From the NCBI GenBank assembly GCA_023333565.1, contig JAJKFH010002784.1, positions 124,001 through 188,000 on the forward strand: a DNA stretch of 64,000 nt, read 5' to 3'. The position numbers and the translations under genes were made by a program. This DNA is from Puffinus mauretanicus (Eukaryota; Chordata; Aves; Procellariiformes; Procellariidae). This document shows positions 23,201 to 33,100 of this stretch, piece by piece (the first letter of the stretch is position 1; each line of letters starts with the position of its first letter). The notes under the pieces are model-generated. The model did no database searches. It had not been told where the DNA came from and saw only the letters and a program-made list of their open reading frames with translations.

Positions 23201-23861
23201 CACACACACCGGCACAAACTGACCGTCTCCATTCATCTTGCATGAATTCATGCTGCTTTACACTCCCTCACAGATCGGCCCAGTGCGAGTAGTGATTAGC
23301 ATTAGCTGATAAACATAATGGAGCCTGCTTGAAAATGTTGTCATCTCTCTTCAGAAGATGACAGCTGAACTGTTAAGCTAAGAGGTCAGAGTTGATTGGC
23401 TTGAGCACCAGCTGTATACGGCCCTGGGAAACGTGCCAAAGGCTTTTCCAGCTCAGACCTGGAGACGCTAATTTGTGGGTAAACCCTATGCACCGGGGGC
23501 AAACCAGTTCAGCTGTGCAGGTGAAGAATGATTTAGGAGCCACCGCAATGACATCCCAAGGTGTCAGCAGCTGTCAGTCGTCTTGATCCTTTTTAGCTCA
23601 CCGCACCACCAAAATATAGATAATTATTGTGCAAAGTTCTTCTTGAATTGCAAGGGTGTCTATCACCTTTGAGACACTCCAAAATGCAGTTGTATAAATA
23701 GAACCGTGCTGGACTTGCCACATGGTAAGGAAGCTATTTATGCTTCACATCTTCTTGGTTTGGTCCAGAGAAAACTTATATGCATACACAGGAATGCTGC
23801 CTTGATAAGGCTGAGAACCTTGGTTTTTGCCTTTCTTTCTTCTTCTATGCCATCTACTGAG

Positions 23862-23899
23862 CACACACACACACCACACACACACGCACACACACACAG
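23862..23899. repeat. (CA)n microsatellite
   Basis: A dinucleotide CA run of about 19 units is broken twice: once by a missing A (ACACCACA) and once by CG (ACGCACA). It is an ordinary imperfect microsatellite. Confidence 0.95.
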
Positions 23900-24940
23900 A
23901 GCTTACACAGTGTGCAATTTTTTCCACAGAAAACTGAATTTTGAGTGAATCTTTGCAAACTGAAAAATGTCAGCAAGAAATAGTTTGTAATCAACCCACT
24001 TAGAAATGCAGCACATACGGTTCCTCGATGTCAGCCACTTTTTTTTCCATTCTCATCTCTCTCTCATTGCATGGCAGTTTCCTACCCTGTGACTTGGAGG
24101 TGACACACCGTAAGAGCAGTTGGTTGTGTCATACAAGACAGACAACCTGCCTGACCGGGAGCCTGGCAGTAAAGGAGAAAGGGGGCACAAGCCATGCAGT
24201 CTACAGCAGCTATGACATCATTCAAAAGCAAAATGGACACAGTTGGTTTTCAAGCATGGCATTTGCCTTTGACAAATTCTAGTTTTCCTTCATAAAAACA
24301 CTCTTCTTGAAACAAGTATAGAAAACGGTTTTGACAGAAAACACTTTTGATATTGATTGATGAAAACATTTTGGTAAACCCCACTGAACAATTTTCTAAT
24401 GTTTAGCCAAAGTTTCAAATCTTGGTGCCTACAATTTGGGTTCTAGGTTGGTATCCAAGCACACAAACTAGTGGTCTGATTTTTCCCAAAAGCATGTTGA
24501 ACATCCTGTGTCTCTAGTTTCTGTTGAGTGAAGTGCTGAGTGCTTAGCCATGCCGAATTACCAGGCCTAGAGCCAAACTTTTGAAATCTGAACATCTAAA
24601 ATTACGTGGCTATGGTCTGATCCAAAGCCCAGTAAAGTGAACGGAAAAACTGCCACTGAACTTCTGGTTCTGGGTGAGGCTACTTCATCTATACTTAGAT
24701 GCCAGAATGAAAATTGCCTTGTTCGGGTCAGGTCAAAGTCATGAGCAACCATCATTTTACTTGTCGTGGGCAGTTCCTGAGGTGCTACACAGAGTGCCTC
24801 TAACGAACTAGGTGGGATGGGAGAGGAAAGAGGGTAAGTATAGTGTCACCTTGGCAATCCTCTCCATGAGCAGGTACTGCGCTGCATTCATGTCCTGTGC
24901 ACACTACATGTAAAACTTATAGCAGGTCAAATGCTGATAT

Positions 24941-25010
24941 CCATATATATATACACGTGTGTGTATGTATGTATATATGTGTGTATGTATATGTGTGTGT
25001 ATATACATAT
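24941..25010. repeat. (TA)n/(TG)n alternating purine-pyrimidine tract
   Basis: About 70 bases alternate between TA and TG/CA steps, with TATATATACACGTGTG near 24947 and TGTGTATATACATAT at the end, followed by a run of A. It is an imperfect compound microsatellite. Confidence 0.9.
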
Positions 25011-25211
25011 TTATATAAAAAAAAAAGCTTGCAGATATAAAAAAGAGCTTGCATAATAAATACTTTTCATGGTACATCATTCGTAATGTGTTAGGGGCCA
25101 CAAAGAAGGGATAGACATCTGCAGCTTAAAACAGGTATGGGTCAATTAAAATTATGTAAAGTATGGAAATGTATGTGTGGAAAAATGTAAAGTAAAGATA
25201 TAGAACTGAAA

Positions 25212-25935
25212 GGAGTGGCGGATACACCAGAGTGTTGTTCTGCGCAACAGGCTGGAGAAATGAGCCAACAGGAACCTCATGAATTTCAACAGAGGGAAAT
25301 GCCAAGTTCTGCCCCTGGGGAGGAATAACCCCAGGCACCAGGACAGGCTGGGCTAACCAGGTGGAAGGCAGCTCTGCAGAGGACCTGGGGCTCATCGTGG
25401 ACACCAAGCTGACCGTGAGCCAGCAATGGGCCCTTGTGGCAGAAGCCAAACAGCCTCCCGGGCTGCATCAGGCAGAGCATTGCCAGCAGATCAAGGGAGG
25501 TCATCCTTCCCCTCTGCTCAGCACTGGTAAGATACATCTGGAATGCTGTGTCCAGTGCTGGGCTTCCCAGTACAAGAGAGACATGGACATACTAGAGAGA
25601 CTCCAGCAAAAGGCCATGAAGATGATGAAGGGACTGGAGCATCTGACATATGAGAAAAGGCTGAGGGAGCTGGGACTGTTCAGCCTGGAGAAGAGAAGGC
25701 TCAGGGCGATCTTACCAATGTATGTACATACCTGATGGGAGGGAATGAAGAAGACAGAGCCAGACTGTTCTCAGTGGTGCCCAGCAACAAGACAAGAGGT
25801 AATGGGCACAAACCGAAATGCAGGAATTACATTTAAACATAAGAAAAAGCTTTTTTACTGTGAGGGTGGTCAAGCACTAGACAGTTTGCCCAGGGAGGCT
25901 GGAGGAGTTAGAGCAGCTACTTTAAAGTATAGCTG
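25212..25935 (+). mobile_element. CR1 fragment, sense, truncated at both ends
   Basis: The sequence reads as the CR1 C-terminal coding region. It starts at GGAGTGGCGGATACACCAGAG, passes GACCTGGGGCTCATCGTGGA, GGAATGCTGTGTCCAGTGCTGGG and GGGAGCTGGGACTGTTCAGC, and fades at about 25905-25945 without the ATTCTATG tail. The frame at 25361-25735 encodes [20 protein letters not shown] and [13 protein letters not shown], parallel to the same domain of the copy at 3838-6317. Compared with the usual CR1 text, some tens of bases near 25233-25243 appear deleted. It is non-functional. Confidence 0.88.
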
Positions 25936-28209
25936 TAATAAAATTTTTGCCTAAAATAATTTTACTGATAAACTAAAGACAAATCACTGTTAGCCCAGAA
26001 GTCCTCTGGTGTTCTCGATCTCCCTTACACTGCAAAGGGCTGGAAAGCGCTGGTAATATACATCACCGGAGAGCCACCTCTCCTCCAGGGCCTCTTTGGC
26101 AAGCAGGAAGATAACGGAGAGAGTTTGAGACTCAAGGGTCACACCAAATATCTATATTAAGGTCCGTCAAACTGGGAAATTTTGTCTGTATGCGTGTATT
26201 TGGCTGATGCTCTCTGGCACTAATGTGCCTGTGCACCTGCCCAGTGCTGGCTCTTCATGGCATGTGGCACTAGCTGTTGAATTGCCTTTTTCTTCAGTTT
26301 TAGGCAAATGACTTAGGCAAATAACTTATCTCTTTCAAAATGGGCTTAAAATTTATAAAAGCCTGAAAAGAGAACCGCTTAGGTTGGTATTCTCACTTAT
26401 AGTAATTTGTTTGGGGTGCTTTACCTTAATCATGTTGTCAAAGTTAGACACGTGTCTACTCTCAGAAAGACTGACGGCTAAAAGTTGTGGATGGCCCAAA
26501 CTCTCCAGAACATTTTCTCTTCCTATCTGAAAATTGCTAGGATCACCTTGAGCTGTTGCCGAACCACTTCTGGTTCAGACAGTGAAGCCCACCTCCATTT
26601 TTTCCACTGTTAGCCTGAGATGGGCCCAAACACGTCGATTTACTTATGGCACTGCTCTCCCTGGGCAATGGCCATGTGCTCTGGGACCGGCAAAAAAGCC
26701 TCAGCCCTGCTGGGTGGGACCCACGCACAGTGGTGAGGTCTCTGTGAAAGTCGTGATGCAGGAGAGACTCTGGAAATCTATTTTTAAGCCACAGGGAAGG
26801 TCTGATAACGCTGGATGAAGACACCGTGTTCAGCTGGGGTAGGGAGTCACAGCCGGTGAAAGATGAGAATCTTTCATACTGAATTATCAAGTATTCACCA
26901 TATTTAAAAATAGATTTTTCCATGTCCTTCTCCAGCTGCTGCTGCGTGTCTCAGCCAAGCTTATGAACACAAACTGACCATGTAAATTAGTGAAAATATA
27001 GCAGCATCTGGTGCAAGGTGGGCTGCAGAGAAGGGCTGCGTCCAGCGCCGGCAAAAGTTCATTTCCATGTCTCGGTTTTCTGGCAGAAAATTTGCCATCC
27101 CTGGAAATGCTGGAAGGAGGTTTGCTCAGTTGCAGCCAAGAGTAAACAAGAGGCGATTTTTATCATTGCACTGGAGTGGGGATTTCTTGACTGGGAGGAT
27201 GAGTGGCACCAGCTGCAGCGGGGGTGACTGCAAACCCAGATGGACAGTACAAATGGCACAGGGCAATGAGTCATTTACCAGCGATCTTTAAGCAACACAC
27301 ACGCTCAACAAGTGGTGCTACCACAACGTTTGCTCTCTTTCCTTAAAGCCCAGGCCCGAGTCCCAGCTGTCAAGGCCAGCACCGCTCCGCCTAACCATGC
27401 CAGAGACCAGCCTTGGGTGACTCGGCACAGCCCTGCCATGTCACCCGCTCCTCCAGGCTCCTGGAGGGGAAGGAGGCCTGTGCCAGCAGCGTGGCACGCA
27501 TCTGACCGCCTTCCTACAGAAAGCCGTATTTTGTAGAAGATACTGATTCTCTGAAGCCATTAAAATAACAGATAGGGAATGCCTAGAAGGAGTTTAATTA
27601 CTGATTTCACAAATCCAGGGACTGTGGGCTCTTCAAGCTGGCTCAAGATTTTTTAGCAGGCGACGACAGCATCACAGCAACCCAGACACACTCGCACCTC
27701 ATCCTACCGAGGCTGAGCGCGGCCGTGCCACGGCTCGGCGTGCCGCAGCGGACCCGGGGGACTGCTGCCCCGGGAAAGGCTCGCGGCAGGGCTGCGGCGC
27801 CAGCGGGCACCTACGCCTGCAGCTGACCCGGGCTCATCTCTCCGGGCACTGCTCCAAGCATAGCTTGGCCAAAAATAGGATCCTGGGAATCCCTGCGCGA
27901 AATCCAGCTTCAGAAAATGCAATTATTGACAATGCCCCAGTGGGACAGAGGTTCTCTTTGAAGTCCACGTCCACAGGCACCAACGGTGTAAGTCACTCTG
28001 GACAGAAAAGTTACCTGCACAGCTCCTTCATGTGGCTACACATCTGTTAAGTTGCAGGATTTCCACTCTACAGCAATTTTTTTTTAAATACAAATAAAAA
28101 TGCAGGTGGGAGGAACAAGCAAACCACCAGACTTGCACGGTGCACTGCACGCCGTTATGGGCAGGTCTCTCAGTGAACAGCAGTCAGGCCGGGAGAGGGA
28201 TAAGGAATG
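25936..28209. other. intergenic, downstream of SLN
   Basis: I find no coding exon between the CR1 fragment and the SLN 3' end. GC content rises from about 27300 and peaks in a CpG-rich patch at about 27690-27850. Confidence 0.6.
27690..27850. other. CpG-rich patch
   Basis: About 160 bases carry roughly 20 CG dinucleotides, with blocks such as GAGCGCGGCCGTGCC and GGCTCGGCGTGCCGCAGCGG, in an otherwise AT-rich and CpG-poor neighbourhood. It lies about 0.4 kb beyond the SLN polyadenylation signal. It is too short for a classic CpG island. It could be an unmethylated regulatory element or simply a GC-rich insertion. Confidence 0.6.
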
Positions 28210-28234
28210 CTACAAAAAATGGTTTTACATGTTC

Positions 28235-28240
28235 TTTATT
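28235..28240 (-). terminator. SLN: SLN polyadenylation signal
   Basis: On the minus strand this is AATAAA in the context AAATAAAGAAC, about 450 bases after the SLN stop codon. A T-rich stretch and TTTTTTGTAG follow within 35 bases (plus positions about 28205-28225), as expected downstream of a cleavage site. A 3'UTR of some 450-470 bases is reasonable for this short mRNA. Confidence 0.7.
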
Positions 28241-28683
28241 TAAGTGAAACAAGCAAGTGAAAGTAGAGGTTTCACATTCCTTTCTGCTAAGCTAGTTTGT
28301 GCTTCTTAGGCAGGTTAATACAGACGGTTACATTGCATACTGCAGCTTTATACCCTCAAAAACCTAACACTGACGCCAAACAAGCCGGCATGGCAGGCAG
28401 GGGGTTACAGCATTCACAGTAACTACCGGAGGAGACAGCCATGTCCAACAGTTCCTAAGGATGTTGCATTTTACATTTTACAGCTGGATCACTGCAGAAT
28501 AAAATAATTACACCATCATAGACCCATCACAAACATTAGCACGGGCAACAGGTATGAGAGAGTAAAAAAAGATTGACGACATCCTCAGTGGGCTGAAATC
28601 TAATCGCAGCGGTGTGCTGTGGGTGTTACTTATGTCTGCGGAGACACACGCTTAAATCACCTCCCAGAGTTTCTGATTCTCTG
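28241..28683 (-). other. SLN: SLN 3' untranslated region
   Basis: This is the sequence between the SLN stop codon and its polyadenylation signal, read on the minus strand. It has no repeats and no further coding frame. The assignment follows from the positions of the stop and the AATAAA and is not independently tested. Confidence 0.65.
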
Positions 28684-28779
28684 TTACTCCTGATAAGACT
28701 TCACAAGGAGCCACATGAGCAGTACAGTAATCAGGACAATCATGAAGTTGAGGAAAAGTTCCTGTGTGGATCGCTCCAT
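28684..28779 (-). CDS. SLN: sarcolipin (31-residue SERCA regulator)
   Basis: The minus-strand frame from ATG (plus 28777-28779) to TAA (28684-28686) encodes 31 residues: [20 protein letters not shown], then [11 protein letters not shown]. This is sarcolipin. It has a short polar N-terminus with Thr5 (the phosphorylated residue in mammals), the ELFLNF entry, one membrane helix of about residues 8-26, and a lumenal tail. Sarcolipin sits in the sarcoplasmic reticulum membrane, binds the calcium pump SERCA, lowers calcium uptake per ATP and contributes to muscle heat production; this is family knowledge. The start has a good context (A at -3, G at +4). The tail KSYQE differs from the mammalian RSYQY as I remember it. 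The only rival reading, an antisense plus-strand frame of 76 codons, has no known similarity. The gene faces ELMOD1 tail to tail, and from memory the two are also neighbours in human. Confidence 0.96.
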   Translation of the reverse strand: MERSTQELFLNFMIVLITVLLMWLLVKSYQE

Positions 28780-28886
28780 TTTTCGGGAGTAAGCAGGGGA
28801 GAGCAGAAGTCAACAGGGAGAGCAAGGGGAAAACTTCAGTGACTTCCCTGGGAGCGTCCTTGAGCTCAACCTTCAGATCACAGGCT
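28780..28886 (-). other. SLN: SLN 5' untranslated part of the coding exon (proposed)
   Basis: This lies between the start codon and a proposed splice acceptor. On the minus strand TTTTTCTTTTTCCTTAAAAG ends at plus 28887, with the acceptor AG being plus 28887-28888. Mammalian SLN has its whole coding sequence in the second of two exons, which fits. Other AG dinucleotides closer to the ATG are possible acceptors but have weaker pyrimidine tracts. Confidence 0.45.
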
Positions 28887-28949
28887 CTTTTAAGGAAAAA
28901 GAAAAATATGTGAAGAACAGATGCATGAAGGTGGCAGGTTTAGTAGAGC

Positions 28950-28959
28950 TATTTATATA
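28950..28959 (-). promoter_or_regulatory. SLN: TATA-like / MEF2-like sequence upstream of SLN
   Basis: The minus strand reads CCTATATAAATAGC here, about 170 bases upstream of the SLN start codon. It resembles a TATA box and is close to, but not a full match for, the MEF2 site YTAWWWWTAR. It could act as an internal promoter giving an unspliced mRNA, as an enhancer in the proposed intron, or as nothing. Confidence 0.3.
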
Positions 28960-29957
28960 GGTGTAAATAAATGTTGTTTCAGTGGCTAGAAGTTAGTAAG
29001 CACTGGGGATGCTAAAAAGCAAAAGCTATCTCTGGCAGCTTATCACCTTCTTTGATTTCCAGCATTTGACAAGGAGCGTTCTCAGTGTCACCCCAAAATA
29101 CACCGCGCGGGGGTGAGCGGTCCTTGGAAATTAGCACTGCTTTGTACGAGCATTTTAAAATAAATAATGCCCAAGCCCCCTTTATTACTTTCAAAAGATA
29201 TAAATTGTAAATATACTATTGGTTAGGCTTCTTTAAATTCTTATATTTGTTCACATAGTTTCATCTTTTAAAGAAACTAGGTCCAAACTATTCTTTTATA
29301 AAGAAAGACTAATAACACTGAATTATTTATGTTACCACTAAAAGTATAAGGAGAAACTTAGGTTAGACATTTTCATTTCTGAAGAACTTCATAAATTTTG
29401 TGAGTTAATCCTATGGATGAAATAACATTTTCTCAAGCACTTTCTGACTTTCCTGCACTTTCAAGCTGCATAGATCTCTTACTTCAGAAATCCCATTCAA
29501 GTTGTATTTGAAAACTTTTCTGTTGGTTATTGTTTTTATTTACTCTATCACAGCAAGTTTTGAATTTTATATGTTCTTGAACTTCATGCAGAAAAATGAG
29601 AATAATTTATCATGAATGTCATGCACTAATCCCATCTGTATGCCATACAAATAAAATTTAAAACCTTTAAACAAATGAGACATAAGCTTTAGACAAAGAA
29701 TTTCAGCCACGCAACCAAAATCTTAGCAGGGAAGCCAGATTAGGCTGTAACATCTATGGTGCAATCAACAGAAGGCCTGGGACCACACCTGAATGAAGAC
29801 AGAGAGTTTAAATAGAAACTGCTTTTGTTTGCAGATTAAATATTAAAAGCCCAGTGCACGCAGTTAACAAATTCCTACATTCCCAAGTTGTTTTGCCAGC
29901 CTCCTATGTCCTTGGACAAGAGAAAATCTGACCTAATAAGTAAGCCAAGTTTTTTAC

Positions 29958-30125
29958 CTTGAGGAAGTAAATGGAGCCCAGTGGTTCTGCCTCTGGACTT
30001 TGGGTCACTGCAGATATTATTTCCCCCTCGGTTTCTGCCTATCTCCCACTCGGTCTGCATGCCCCGTCCCTGTGTGGGAACTAAAGTAGGCTGAGGGAGG
30101 AGAGCAACAAGTGCATTGGCAACCC
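29958..30125 (-). other. SLN: proposed non-coding first exon of SLN
   Basis: On the minus strand a splice donor TCAAG|GTAAAA places an exon end at plus 29958. About 165 bases upstream is a promoter-like cluster (30125-30160). Joined to the acceptor at 28887-28888, this would give an intron of about 1.07 kb and a two-exon SLN mRNA like that of mammals. An upstream ATG (plus 30058-30060) opens a frame that runs through the proposed donor. The exon is inferred from signals only. Confidence 0.35.
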
Positions 30126-30160
30126 AGGTGCTGACATCACCCCCAAAATATTTTAAAAGG
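30125..30160 (-). promoter_or_regulatory. SLN: candidate SLN promoter (CArG/TATA-like plus E-box)
   Basis: The minus strand reads CCTTTTAAAATATTTTGG (plus 30143-30160), an extended AT core flanked by CC and GG, like a CArG box with a TTTTAAAA that could serve as a TATA element. It is followed by GTGATGTCAG and the E-box CACCTG (plus 30125-30130). Such a combination is typical of muscle promoters. It lies about 1.35 kb upstream of the SLN start codon and just ahead of the proposed first exon. Confidence 0.35.
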
Positions 30161-33100
30161 GCTAAGCTGGGCTGCAGGATTTGGTTAAGGCTGTTTATGC
30201 AGTGGGCTCTGTGGGCTGATTTGCTGCTTCTAGTTCTTCTGAGGTGGTGCTATGCTAAGAGCAGAGCTGTGTGTAGCCTTGGGACTCAATGGGATTTTAC
30301 AAGAATTTCTTTTGGCCCATTGGTGTCTTCACGCACGATGTGGGGAAAAGAAAAGGAAAGAAAGAGCCATTTGCAGAAGTCTGTGTGCATATTTCAGGAT
30401 GTCTCAAGATCATTTCCAGTGTACAGAACCCTGTCTGCACAGTTACCTTCTTAAGTACAGTACAGCTGTTTTTGTCCTATATAGCTATAGTCCCCACAGC
30501 TTCTCAAGTTCATATGCATGTAAAAGAAAGTGAATAGGAACAAAATATTCTTTGCATTTAAATACAGATTACTGAAATCCAGGATCTTTTGCTGGATAGA
30601 AAAGTTTGGGACTAAGAGGTCTAAGCAGTACAATCCGTTGCTTTAAAGAGCCACTGACTCACCTGCATATGCTCTTCCCCATCAATTTTCAACACTGATG
30701 TTAATGCTCCCTCTGCCTGAGCATACAGAGAAGTATTTCTGCCACCCTGCAGCATTTCTTCCCAGAAAACACACTGCTCTGTGGCGTAGGCAGCTGTAAT
30801 CCCCACATCACCTTATCTTTGCCCAAGGCACTGCTAGAACTTTCTATATGCGTGAACAAAAAGAAATGGCTATTTGTTTCCTTTAAATCGATAGAGATGA
30901 AAGAGAGTCTCAGCAGAGCAGGCTGGACTGAACCAGGAGCAGACTCTGCCAGTCTTGCGCTGCCATGGGTTGCCCCCGCTCAGAGCCTTTGCTTCAGATG
31001 AATGATATGAGTATTCCCACTGAAGTCAGAGGGGTCACTTCTGCAACACGGTGCTGCCAGATGAGCATGAGGATCCTGATCAGGTTTAAGTGTGTAAAGT
31101 GATCCGCAATGCTGGCCTTATTCTCACTGCCAGATATTGCATGATATATGGTATGCAGATTATTTACTGATTCTGATGCCTTTTGTATGCTTATATTCAG
31201 GCATGCAGGGAGCTAGCGTAGCTCAGAGCATCCAAGCTTGCTGTGATGGTCCCCCTCCATCAGCTCCCAGGTTTCACCCTTTGCACCAGTGCCAGCACTC
31301 ACGGTGCGATGCCCCCGGTGAGGGAGCCGGCTGGCTGGAAATCGACCCGATGAAAAACACAACAAAATAAATAGCTGTGCGTAACCGGGGGCGTGGAGGG
31401 GAGGGTTGCTTGGGTTTTGCTGGATGATCTCCCTAAATAGCCTCCCCACGCAATCACTGGAGGTAGGAGGGGGGACCAGAACTGTAGAAATCTTCCCTTT
31501 CATTGGCTTGACTGCCTTGTCACTGCTCTCCTAGACACCTAAGCAGCACATTCACAAAAGCCAACATGCTGCGTGTGAGTCCTCTGCTAAAATAGATGGA
31601 TGAAAGAGCAAAAGTTTAACCCATGCCTCATTCAGGAGTTAGATGCCAAAGTAGGTTTGCAGGGTCCTATTATGATGCACGTTCTCCTGGGCTGAGCCGC
31701 CAAAGCCCGTCCTCTCAAGGAAAACTTGGGCAAAACTTACTTACAGGGGATTTGAGAAATCCAGATTCAAAATGCTCCCCCTCCGCCCGAGGGAAGCAGG
31801 GTGTATGTCTGCCATGAAACTGCCCTAGGCTATTCCCTTCCCCGGCATGTTCTGAAGCAGAAATGTCTGGATTTCTCATGCAATGGCTAAACCACTTCAA
31901 CTTGAATCACATAAACATCCACTAGGAAAAGGTTGAAACATTTGAGTGCCATTGACCCTAATTATTCAATGTTGCACAACAGTGCCCAATGTTCCCCTTG
32001 GGCTGTGGATCTTGGAGATCTTGGCGTTTATTTTACTCTCTGCCAACAGAAAACTCAAAACATGTCTGTCTTTAACTGGAACCCCTCAGCTCTGGTCCCC
32101 GGGCCTGTATCTGCACTTCCACACTGACAGGGAGCCCCTTCCTGCTCTGTCCCAGCTCACCTCCTTCATCTTGGACTTCATCCATGACAGCTAGAAAACT
32201 TCCTTTCTTCAGAATAGGGAAACAGTGCACACATTAATGTCATTAATCGGCACACCCAATAAACACCCTAACTCCTGCATACCCTTCCTTTCTCTCTACA
32301 GGCACAGATGTTTCCCTCATTTTTGTGCTGAAGATCTTACAGGAGACCATGGAAGAGCATATAGATCACAAGAATTCATCAGTAGACCAGAACAAAGGTT
32401 CACCTAACCCAACATACTGGCTGGTAGGGGAATCCAGGGAAAGGATATAGAAACAGAGCAAATGTAACATGATCTCTGCCTGGTAACCTCAAATTTCTGG
32501 GATTCAGCCTATTGGGATTGCTAGATTGGGACTACAAACAGGGTTGTGTTTATGGCTCCCTCTTGCTCGTACTGTCAGGGTTTCCCTTCAACACAAGGGT
32601 CGGTTCCTGCAGCTGTGATAGCTCATTCCGTGAATAGTTCTAGACCAGGCAAATTGTTCATAGTTCAGCTTCTTTACGTAACATCCTGCATACTTTCAGC
32701 ATTACAAAAATGAAACAGCAAATTCAAATATTCCGTACAGCAGAGAAAGTAACTTTCCTCAATCTATCAGCAATCTGAAGGCAGCTCATTTGCTAGAACT
32801 GAGACCAACTAGCTAAGAAACATTTTTGATTGACACAGCTAGTCCCTAGTAACTTTAGAAGAGGCAAACTATGTTACATTTACTTTTGATGTCATGTGAC
32901 AGAATATATATATGTACACACAAAGACTTGTGAAGAAAAAAAAGGACTTAGCACTGAACAGGGGGTACCAATAAACACGCCTGAGCTGTGGAATGTGCCT
33001 GGCATTAACTGTAAATCCAACCAGTGCCTGGACATCTGACTTCAATATGCTGTAGATTAGAGGCTGAAACTTCTGACCCGCCCCAACAAACCATACTCCT

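Larger units (their letters stand above)
20691..25211. other. intergenic, no gene identified
   Basis: I see no supportable exon here. The part up to about 21200 is T-rich on the plus strand and may belong to the old antisense element, but I could not match it. A (CA)n repeat lies at 23862-23899 and an alternating TA/TG tract at about 24941-25010. Near 22248-22268 there is a short motif (CTCCACTGAAGTC) that recurs near 31016 and may mark an old dispersed repeat. Confidence 0.55.

Noticed and set aside
28612..28842. Plus-strand open frame of 76 codons overlapping SLN
   Set aside because: It is the antisense shadow of the sarcolipin exon and has no start context or similarity of its own.
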